Assembly: GCA_964644705.1 (NCBI GenBank)
Contig: CAZXYF010000215.1
Span: 1-5,243 of the forward strand
DNA: 5,243 bases
Source: CAZXYF01 sp964644705
GTDB lineage: Bacteria; Planctomycetota; Brocadiia; SM23-32
Direction: 5' to 3'
The stretch's first letter is position 1. Every line of letters starts with the position of its first letter. Position numbers and translations under genes: made by a program. Below the pieces are notes generated by a model. That model was not told where the DNA came from and did not search any database. It saw only the letters and a list, made by a program, of their open reading frames with translations. Positions 1 to 5,243 of this stretch are shown one piece after another.

Positions 1-111
1 AGGGCCGCCGGAGAGCTCAGTATTCGTGAACCGCACGTAGTGGCTAATCGTCTGCCCCCCCGGCGCAGGGCCGGAGGAGGGTGTTTTGGGACCGTAGTTC
101 GGCTCTTTTTC
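1..111 (-). other. Open minus-strand frame leaving the left edge; possible start of a downstream gene or remnant
   Basis: Downstream of the large membrane protein gene, one minus frame is open for 37 codons from a TAA at 114-112 to the window edge. Its translation (GPAPGGQTISHYV, then RFTNTELSGGP) is protein-like, and by hand count about three quarters of its codons end in G or C, more than the complementary plus frame. There is no ATG on this strand anywhere in 1-187. The only start in frame is a GTG at 36-34, with no clear Shine-Dalgarno. A G7 tract (61-55, minus strand) inside it is a possible frameshift site. The plus strand is also open from 1 to a TAA at 121-123, but reads less like protein. 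Confidence 0.2.
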
Positions 112-187
112 TTATCGAATTAAGGTCCCTTTTGTATTACCGCACCGATTGGCAAAACGCGATCAAAAATGTCAGGTTACAGGCCGC

Positions 188-3130
188 CTACTTCGACAGC
201 TCCTCGAAATAATTCCTGACCATCTCTTCATATTCGTCCGGAACGGGGGCGCGGAGGGATGCAGCGACGTCCCTGCGCATGCGTTCAGGAAGACGGTTCG
301 ATTGATCCTGACGCACCTTTTTTACTTTTTCAGTGATGGCTTTCAGTTCGTTCAGGTTCTCCAGAACGACCCGTTTCCGCCGGGCCGCGGTGGGAACGTA
401 ACTTCCGCTGTCCAGTTCCTTGTGCAGGTCTTCCATAATTTTGATGGTTTCAGGTAATTTGCCGGTCGGATACCGTCGCGTCTTGAGCCCATGCGCAATT
501 CGTTTGGCTTTTCCGATAAGTTGTTTTTGTTGTTGGGCGAGGCGTTTGAGGCGATTGGCCGTGTTGGGAGTCTGGCCGCGGAAACCTTCGCGCCCGAATC
601 CGCTGGCTTTCCCGCCACCCGTGGCGCCGGTCGGGGGCTCGCCGGAGGAGTCCTTGACGGTTCCCGCTTCATACGGATCCGATGTCTTGCGGGTGGGAGT
701 GCGGCGTCCGCCTTTGCCGGTGGCCGATTCTTCCACGAACTGACCGCTGGATTTGCCCGTTCGGCCTTCTCCGGAACGCCCGCCGACGTTGTTGGCGTTG
801 GGGAGCCGATTACCCGTCACTCCTTTGGCGGACATGTTTGCGATGGGACCGTCCATGGCGCTCCAGCCGATGCCTTCGTCGAAACTGCCCAGCGTATTGG
901 CGTTTGCGTCTTCGGCCTGTTCCATTAGTTCCTGCTCCTCGGCCATGAGTTCGCCGATCAGATCTTCTAGCTGATCGGGCAGGTCGGTCAGCGGCACATC
1001 CAACTCGTTTTCGGAGGCTTCCATCTTCCAGGCGATTTGATCGGCATGATCCTCCAGCCATTTTTCGATGTTCTCCTCGATCTTCTCGGCCTTCGCCGTG
1101 GCGCTTTCCTCCGCGGACGTCGCAATTTCCATGGATTTTTTCTCAAGAGCATCGGCGGCGGCCTGCACCTCGCTGTAAACTTCCATGTGCTCTCCAACCA
1201 TCGAACCGAGCCCGAAATCCTGTGATGGCAGGTCGCTCAGATCGTTGGCTTTCTCCTGAAAATATTTTCCCCACTTGAGTTGATCCTCCCGTACCTTTTG
1301 TAGTTTCTTCTCATCGCCGGAACTGAACTCGTCAACGGGTTTTTCAGCCAGTTGCCGGGTCATTTTCAGGTTCTCGCGCTGGTCCTCCTTGAACTGTTTC
1401 ACTTTCTTCAGCATACGCTGCATCCTGTCGCGCTGATTCAGAAGGTCATCCTGCCTGGCCGTGGGATCTCCGGTCTTCTCGCCGTCATCCTCACTGTCCG
1501 CGACGTTCGTGGTGGACTTCTCAGATTCATCGGAATCCTGCGCGGTTTCATCACTGGTAGCAACCTCTCGCTGGGCCTGTATGATGATCCTGGCGGCCGC
1601 GCTTTTACCCTCGCTCTCGGTCCGCTCCGGGCAGCCATCATCGGCCCGGAAAAAATAGCGAACGGTATCGCCGGGCTGGACGCGCAACCCCGACAGATCG
1701 AGAACGGCGCCTTCCTGTTGTTTGGTGGTGCGGGCGTCATATGCCCAGTCTCGGAACTCTTCCCATTCCTGTCTGTTCTGCCGCACGTGCAGCGTCAGGG
1801 AATGGAGGTTGTAATCATCGCTTGCCCGGGCAACCACGGTCACGGACTCGTCGGGAGAGGCCTTAATCTCCTCGTCGGGCGTGATCAGTTCCACCTGCGG
1901 CGGCTGGTCGTTCCGGGCCCAGATGTGGCGGGTTGCAGGGGCATTGGGGATTCCGTCGGGGTCTTCTATGTTGATTGTGTACGTGCCGCTTTTCTCCACC
2001 TCGAAAGTTCTTCCCCATCGTTGAGATTCGCGGCGTTTCAGCGGCAGGGTCACCGGATCGGACTGTGTCTCTTGCCGGGAGGTGAGCAGTGGATGGAACG
2101 TCAGGTCGGCGCCGGACAGTTTTCGACTTGCCCGCAGGGAGAGTTTGATGGTCGTTCCGACGACCGCTCGTATATTTCCGGACTCGTTGGTTTCCGATCC
2201 GTCCGGAAGTTGCGTGTACTCCGGATAATCGTATTCCAGACGCAGGTCGCTCACGCGGGGCCGCGTTCGGATAGTGATGTGATACGGACGGCTCGTCGTA
2301 TCACCCGCATGTATCCGATAACGCATATCTTTCTGCAGATTGACGAGTTCGTGACGGAAACTGCTTCCCTCAAACGGCATGTCGTATGTGGAGCGTTGAC
2401 CGTCCCCGTTATCAACGATCAACGTGGCAGTTTCCGGTACAACCCCTGCGGGTTCCGCGCGAATCACCAGCGAATCTCCCTGCAGGCAGGTGGTATCGCC
2501 GGGCGTCACATCGAGCTTGGTATCGGAAATCGGCGCCACGTAGGTGTGAGGGCTTGCAAAACGGCGCACCGCGTTCTGAAAGTGCCCGGCAAATCCTACG
2601 GAATAAACCAGTAGCAGGACCGCGATGCAACCGACCCATTTACCCCACCGCCGCAGGGGCAGGGTGTCGGTGCTCCGGCGCATGTTGCAATTACCGATGG
2701 CACCGGCCGCATCATCCAGCTGAGCCCGGGCCATCTCGCGGCTGGCGGGGTCATCAAATCTCTCTTCGTGCAGCTGGACTGCATTGATGAAACGATTATC
2801 CAGCTGATCGTAGCGTCGCTCCACATGTCGCGCCACCATCTCGTCGGTGAGGGGGCGGAAGAGTATTTTCAGGGGGCGGACCACCAGCAGGTATAGACAT
2901 CCGGCACCAAAACCCAGCGCGAAGATGCTGCGGACGGATCGGGGCAGCGCCAGAAGGTTGTCCAGCAGCAGGGCCACGATGAGGACCAGCAACAGAATGC
3001 CGATTCCCCGCAGACCCGTACCACCCAGCTCCACAAAACGCCACCGGCGTCTTGCGGCCTGCAGCTTCTTCTGGACCAGCGACCAGTTATCCCGGGCGCC
3101 GTCGCTGATGTGGGAGACGTCCTGGTTCAT
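188..3130 (-). CDS. Large DUF4175-like inner-membrane protein with periplasmic Ig-like, coiled-coil and Gly-rich regions
   Basis: No enzymatic function can be assigned; it is probably an envelope-anchored scaffold. Numbering is from the ATG at 3130 (980 aa). Hydrophobic helices lie at about 39-61, 66-86 and 164-184. Basic residues before helix 1 and after helix 2 place the N-terminus and the 87-163 loop in the cytosol and the rest in the periplasm. The loop carries the family-like run HVERRYDQLDNRF (102-114). Three beta-rich, Ig-like segments follow (about 202-291, 292-406, 407-521), with YDYPEYT near 300 and ASDDYNLHSLTL near 436, both typical of DUF4175-like proteins of Planctomycetes. Then come an acidic Ser/Asp/Glu linker (525-561), charged coiled-coil-like helices (559-745), a Gly/Ser/Thr/Arg-rich stretch (771-856) and a helical tail ending DEYEEMVRNYFEELSK. 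A TTG at 3157 would add nine residues but has no Shine-Dalgarno. The ATG has a weak GGA six bases upstream. The stop is TAG. The gene is intact; family assignment is by recognition only. Confidence 0.85.
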   Translation of the reverse strand: MNQDVSHISDGARDNWSLVQKKLQAARRRWRFVELGGTGLRGIGILLLVLIVALLLDNLLALPRSVRSIFALGFGAGCLYLLVVRPLKILFRPLTDEMVARHVERRYDQLDNRFINAVQLHEERFDDPASREMARAQLDDAAGAIGNCNMRRSTDTLPLRRWGKWVGCIAVLLLVYSVGFAGHFQNAVRRFASPHTYVAPISDTKLDVTPGDTTCLQGDSLVIRAEPAGVVPETATLIVDNGDGQRSTYDMPFEGSSFRHELVNLQKDMRYRIHAGDTTSRPYHITIRTRPRVSDLRLEYDYPEYTQLPDGSETNESGNIRAVVGTTIKLSLRASRKLSGADLTFHPLLTSRQETQSDPVTLPLKRRESQRWGRTFEVEKSGTYTINIEDPDGIPNAPATRHIWARNDQPPQVELITPDEEIKASPDESVTVVARASDDYNLHSLTLHVRQNRQEWEEFRDWAYDARTTKQQEGAVLDLSGLRVQPGDTVRYFFRADDGCPERTESEGKSAAARIIIQAQREVATSDETAQDSDESEKSTTNVADSEDDGEKTGDPTARQDDLLNQRDRMQRMLKKVKQFKEDQRENLKMTRQLAEKPVDEFSSGDEKKLQKVREDQLKWGKYFQEKANDLSDLPSQDFGLGSMVGEHMEVYSEVQAAADALEKKSMEIATSAEESATAKAEKIEENIEKWLEDHADQIAWKMEASENELDVPLTDLPDQLEDLIGELMAEEQELMEQAEDANANTLGSFDEGIGWSAMDGPIANMSAKGVTGNRLPNANNVGGRSGEGRTGKSSGQFVEESATGKGGRRTPTRKTSDPYEAGTVKDSSGEPPTGATGGGKASGFGREGFRGQTPNTANRLKRLAQQQKQLIGKAKRIAHGLKTRRYPTGKLPETIKIMEDLHKELDSGSYVPTAARRKRVVLENLNELKAITEKVKKVRQDQSNRLPERMRRDVAASLRAPVPDEYEEMVRNYFEELSK

Positions 3131-3180
3131 GGGTTGTCCGTGAGAATGGGAGTTCAAAATCGATGTAGCGTGCTCGTACG

Positions 3181-3212
3181 TTAGTTCATTGACGCGTCCT
3201 GACGGTGATCAT
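3181..3212 (-). promoter_or_regulatory. Overlapping leader mini-ORFs upstream of the large membrane protein gene
   Basis: Downstream of the candidate promoter, an ATG at 3212 opens an 8-codon frame (MITVRTRQ) ending at a TGA (3188-3186). That TGA overlaps a second ATG (3189-3187) as ATGA. The second ATG is followed by one codon and a TAA (3183-3181). AGGA at 3200-3197 lies seven bases before the second ATG, a better Shine-Dalgarno than the one before the main ATG at 3130. This could be a translated leader affecting downstream expression, or chance. Confidence 0.2.
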
Positions 3213-3222
3213 CGCTATCTAT

Positions 3223-3252
3223 ATTATCGCAGAGCAGGGCGAGATAGTGCAA
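3223..3252 (-). promoter_or_regulatory. Candidate sigma70-type promoter for the large membrane protein gene
   Basis: On the minus strand TTGCAC (3252-3247) and GATAAT (3228-3223) are separated by 18 bases. The -10 differs from the consensus at one position; the -35 matches only at TTG. It lies after the terminator-like hairpin and would leave a leader of roughly 85 bases before the ATG at 3130. The position is sensible, but the score is modest and PVC bacterial promoters are poorly defined. Confidence 0.35.
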
Positions 3253-3316
3253 CACTGCAAAACATGGGGCGTCTGAGCAGTCCAAATGTTCTAAGGTGCC
3301 TGCGAGTCAGAAGAGC

Positions 3317-3350
3317 AAAAAAACTAGCAATCGCCGGGGCAAGCCCGGCG
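3317..3350 (-). terminator. Terminator-like hairpin after the secreted-protein gene
   Basis: Read on the minus strand, CGCCGGG and CCCGGCG (3350-3344 and 3338-3332) form a perfect 7-bp GC stem with a 5-base loop, about 23 bases after the TAA stop of the secreted-protein gene. A run of seven T follows, but only after an 8-base spacer, so it is not a textbook intrinsic terminator. It may act as a weak or partial terminator, or protect the 3' end of the transcript. Confidence 0.45.
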
Positions 3351-3372
3351 GATTTACTCGATTGATCGCCCT

Positions 3373-4536
3373 TTACTGGTCGTCTGGCAGCGTCAATGTC
3401 AGGTTGACAGCTGGGTTGTTCTTATCCAGTTCGTGTCCCCCCAGAGTCCGGACGATTTTCACCTTTTCAGCGCCATTTTTCGCACTGTCGAGCAGTTCCC
3501 GATGAAGGAAGTGGCGTTTATGTATTTCCCATTGATCATTTCGCCGGCTCATATGCCAGATTTCATAGCGTTTGAGCATGCTGACCCATTTCCACTGTTC
3601 GGGGTTCGACCACGACAGCTTGTCGGTGCGCTGCATGCGGACCAGAACATACATCCTGTCCGCTGTCCCGGCGCCATAGACGGGCCGTTCGGCGTCAAAA
3701 ACGGATCGCACGTGGCTTTTCCAGCGCTGTATCTTATCGAGTTGTGTCTTGCTGAGTTGAGTGGCTTTGTCGTTCTTTGTATTGCTGAAATAGCCGTATA
3801 TGAACCGCGCATCCGGTCGGGCGGTACCACCCATGTTCCGTCGTCGTCCGGCCACGATGAACAGGTCATAGATGCCCGCGGGAGCGTCCCGGATGATGAA
3901 ACGGTTCCCGGACTTCACGTCGGCTGTCAGCGACAGATCCGTTGTTCGGTTGAGACCCACCAGCGTGATGAGTTTTTGAGCTTCTGGCAGCTCGACGGTT
4001 CCCTTGATTGTCCCGAGTATTCCCTCGCCGGGTTTCGCGCAGGCGACGGATTTTACATAGACCAGATCCTTGAGTTTGTCGCCAACTTCACCTTCCAGTT
4101 TGCGTTTCAGGGCGAGGCGTCGCACTTTCCCGCTGGCATCGCGGATGTACAGCGACCGTGCGAGCACTTTGCCGGTGATGCTTTTGCCATCGGAGAAGGT
4201 AACGCGGTGGTTCAGACGGCGAATGGGGTATTTCTCACCGGTATAGATTTTTTCATCGCGCCCGTCTTCCCGGAAAATCCACTTCTCATACATGTATTCG
4301 CGTTCGATGAGCGTATCGATCCGGTCGATGTCTTTCACCGGCACGTCGTAGTGTCTTTTCTGCCTGTCGTGGAAGATCCGCAGAGAATTGCCCGTAAAAC
4401 ATATTTTGCCGGAGAGCTTCGTCCCATCGCTGAGTCGTATCACGGCCTGGCGCCAGACCCGGTCACCGGCGCGTACGGACGCCGCGAAAAGACCGATAAA
4501 AAGGATGCAGCAGCAGATGTGCAGAAATCGACGCAT
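3373..4536 (-). CDS. Secreted protein of unknown function with duplicated DG-x4-GK beta motifs and a carboxypeptidase-regulatory-like domain
   Basis: The 387-residue product is not a named family I recognise. It begins with a signal peptide: MRRF, a hydrophobic core (about 7-19) and a likely signal peptidase I site after VRA (residue 23). The cysteines at 8-10 sit too early in the core to be a lipobox. Two similar beta segments follow, IRLSDGTKLSGKI (33-45) and VTFSDGKSITGKV (102-114), about 69 residues apart, suggesting a duplicated small SH3/Sm-like beta unit. Residues about 162-221 (GTIKGTVELPEA, then FIIRDAPAGIYDLFIVAG) resemble a carboxypeptidase regulatory-like beta-sandwich. The remaining 165 residues are rich in Trp, Arg and Lys and unassigned. 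The ATG at 4536 has GGAA five bases upstream. The frame stays open upstream to a TTG at 4722, but that would put 62 Cys/Pro-rich residues before the signal peptide. The stop is TAA, followed by a terminator-like hairpin. The large membrane protein lies 242 bases downstream on the same strand, so both may serve the envelope. Confidence 0.85.
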   Translation of the reverse strand: MRRFLHICCCILFIGLFAASVRAGDRVWRQAVIRLSDGTKLSGKICFTGNSLRIFHDRQKRHYDVPVKDIDRIDTLIEREYMYEKWIFREDGRDEKIYTGEKYPIRRLNHRVTFSDGKSITGKVLARSLYIRDASGKVRRLALKRKLEGEVGDKLKDLVYVKSVACAKPGEGILGTIKGTVELPEAQKLITLVGLNRTTDLSLTADVKSGNRFIIRDAPAGIYDLFIVAGRRRNMGGTARPDARFIYGYFSNTKNDKATQLSKTQLDKIQRWKSHVRSVFDAERPVYGAGTADRMYVLVRMQRTDKLSWSNPEQWKWVSMLKRYEIWHMSRRNDQWEIHKRHFLHRELLDSAKNGAEKVKIVRTLGGHELDKNNPAVNLTLTLPDDQ

Positions 4537-4681
4537 GATTGTTCCGAAACAAGAGAATACCGCACGATCGGACACCGGTGGAACCGCGAACCCTCCCCGG
4601 AAAGGGCTCAATGCCGCAGGGGTACAGGGGCACGGGTATCCACACACGCAGAGATATATTGATGCACGACCATACCCTATT

Positions 4682-4690
4682 AGTATAACA
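4682..4690 (-). promoter_or_regulatory. Candidate extended -10 promoter for the secreted-protein gene
   Basis: On the minus strand the sequence TGTTATACT matches an extended -10 element (TGN followed by TATACT, one mismatch to TATAAT). No good -35 is present at 17-18 bases (AACGAC or AAACGA), as can be the case for extended -10 promoters. The predicted leader to the ATG at 4536 would be about 140 bases. An upstream promoter is expected because no gene is clearly co-directional above it. Confidence 0.3.
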
Positions 4691-4833
4691 GAAAGTCCTG
4701 ATGAGTCGTTTCTACAACGCAACCCAGCGGCCCGGGCATTACAGGACGTTGAATGTATGTCTTGAGTGCCCGTGGATGCTCCATGGTGCCGCGTCCTCCA
4801 TTTTTATTTGTGTTGATCCAATGAGGGCAAACA

Positions 4834-5073
4834 ATGGCAACGGCAGATTATGGCAAAAAATTGTGGAGCAGGGTTACGGTTCCGGCACTCCGTGATCTGC
4901 ATCGTTTGCCGTTTCCAGGAGAGGACCAGTTTCATCCCTTCCAACTCTGTCGTGTCATCTCTCAGGTGATCGCGCCAATTGTCCCTGATCGCCGGAGGCG
5001 ATCTCTGGAGTGCGCTGGCCATGCCAGCGCTTTTCGTTTTTGGGGACCGCGGAGCGTAAATATCCACCGTTGA
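4834..5073 (+). CDS. Doubtful small ORF (79 aa) overlapping the paired hairpins
   Basis: This ATG has a well-placed Shine-Dalgarno (GAGGG at 4823-4827, six bases before the start). However, the product is very Arg/Pro-rich and resembles no family I know. Its last 30 codons are built from the two hairpins (RRRRSLECAGHASAF) and continue through the T-rich tract. Competing frames are open on the other strand. It ends with TGA at 5071-5073. It could be a real short gene, but the C-terminal half looks more like translated repeat sequence than protein. Confidence 0.2.
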   Translation: MATADYGKKLWSRVTVPALRDLHRLPFPGEDQFHPFQLCRVISQVIAPIVPDRRRRSLECAGHASAFRFWGPRSVNIHR

Positions 5074-5243
5074 TCCTTCCCGCAGACCACAGTTAGGGGG
5101 TAGCGGCGGCCTGAGCCATCTTCGAGCCTGCGCAGAAACCGAGTGATCTCCGGAAATCTTTGTCGTGCGAGAAAACCACAGGATTGTGTTGATGGCTCCA
5201 GCGCCCTGCCAGAAGGCCCTATCGCGTTGTTTGCGCATCTTCG
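4962..5243 (-). CDS. Doubtful partial reading frame running in from the right edge
   Basis: On the minus strand one frame is open from the window edge to a TGA at 4964-4962 (93 residues, no start visible). Its middle part (FPEITRFLRRLEDG, then YPLTVVCGKDQRWIF) looks protein-like. A second minus frame is also open, from an ATG at 5238 to 4804 (144 aa). The third frame has a GC-rich-wobble stretch at about 5218-5095 between two stops. With three frames competing and the paired hairpins inside, this could be the 3' end of a gene, a frameshifted remnant, or non-coding. I recognise no domain. Confidence 0.2.
   Translation of the reverse strand, partial: RRCANNAIGPSGRALEPSTQSCGFLARQRFPEITRFLRRLEDGSGRRYPLTVVCGKDQRWIFTLRGPQKRKALAWPAHSRDRLRRSGTIGAIT
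4987..5003. repeat. Perfect inverted repeat (7-bp stem, 3-base loop)
   Basis: GATCGCC, loop GGA, then GGCGATC form a perfect hairpin. It ends eight bases before a second, stronger hairpin at 5012-5030. The pairing of two tight perfect hairpins in a region with no firm gene suggests a palindromic intergenic element (REP/BIME-like or a repeat remnant). Only one copy is present in the window, so dispersal in the genome cannot be judged. Confidence 0.5.
5012..5041 (+). terminator. Intrinsic-terminator-like hairpin with T-rich tail on the plus strand
   Basis: GCGCTGGC, loop CAT, then GCCAGCGC form a perfect 8-bp stem (5012-5030), directly followed by TTTTCGTTTTT (5031-5041). This is a good intrinsic terminator shape for plus-strand transcription. 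The only plus-strand candidate upstream is a weak 79-codon ORF whose reading frame runs through the hairpin, so the hairpin may belong to a repeat element or small RNA instead. Confidence 0.5.

Larger units (their letters stand above)
4537..5243. other. Region of about 700 bases with no convincing gene
   Basis: Upstream of the secreted-protein gene no frame on either strand gives a recognisable protein. The part 4537-4722 is most simply leader and promoter DNA of that gene. The part 4723-4803 shows nothing beyond a loose 6-bp inverted repeat (AGGACG at 4743-4748 and CGTCCT at 4792-4797). The part from 4804 holds the hairpins and the doubtful frames listed separately. Confidence 0.5.

Noticed and set aside
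88..129. Inverted repeat GGGACC (88-93) / GGTCCC (124-129) followed by TTTT, as a terminator
   Set aside because: The stem is only 6 bp with a 30-base loop, too loose to call.
1352..2614. 420-codon plus-strand ORF antisense to the large membrane protein gene
   Set aside because: It lies fully inside the better-supported minus gene, gives no recognisable domain and looks like a stop-poor antisense frame in GC-rich DNA.
3131..3157. TTG start adding nine residues to the large membrane protein
   Set aside because: There is no Shine-Dalgarno before the TTG, while the ATG at 3130 has a weak one and is a common start codon.
3433..4662. 409-codon plus-strand ORF antisense to the secreted-protein gene
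   Set aside because: The minus strand has a signal peptide, repeated motifs and a sensible start. The antisense product resembles nothing and is explained as a shadow.
4537..4722. N-terminal extension of the secreted protein from a TTG at 4722
   Set aside because: It would place 62 Cys/Pro-rich residues before a clear signal peptide and would overlap the candidate promoter.
1..5243. CRISPR array, tRNA, transposase, toxin-antitoxin or retron-type element
   Set aside because: No regularly spaced direct repeats, cloverleaf-like sequence or recognisable protein of these classes was seen on either strand.

Overview
The window shows two well-supported genes, both on the minus strand, in moderately GC-rich DNA. 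The larger protein has the layout of the big DUF4175-like envelope proteins common in Planctomycetes and related PVC bacteria: three N-terminal membrane helices, beta-rich repeats, an acidic linker, coiled coils, a Gly-rich stretch and a helical tail. The smaller protein is secreted, with 'DG....GK' beta-motifs and a carboxypeptidase-regulatory-like fold. Together they suggest a planctomycete or other PVC-type, possibly uncultured, Gram-negative bacterium. This is inference from protein style; the window has no rRNA or marker gene.

Layout in the direction of transcription (high to low coordinates). 5243-4537 has no convincing gene. It holds overlapping low-confidence reading frames, two perfect back-to-back hairpins (4987-5003 and 5012-5030, the second followed by a T-rich tract on the plus strand), and a candidate extended -10 promoter for the next gene. 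4536-3373 encodes a 387-residue secreted protein of unknown function. 3372-3131 is a 242-base intergenic region with a terminator-like hairpin, a candidate promoter and a leader containing two overlapping mini-ORFs. 3130-188 encodes the 980-residue membrane protein. 187-1 is a short downstream region whose outer part has an open minus-strand frame running off the window edge without a recognisable start.

The two proteins probably both act at or outside the cytoplasmic membrane. The hairpin and separate promoter between them argue for at least partly independent transcription. From general knowledge, DUF4175-like genes often sit near MoxR ATPase, DUF58 and von Willebrand factor A (Bat-type) genes; none is visible here, so any such partners would lie beyond position 1. 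I see no phage, CRISPR, toxin-antitoxin, transposase or tRNA/rRNA gene, and nothing that clearly qualifies as a new system. The most unusual items are the leader mini-ORFs and the paired hairpins.
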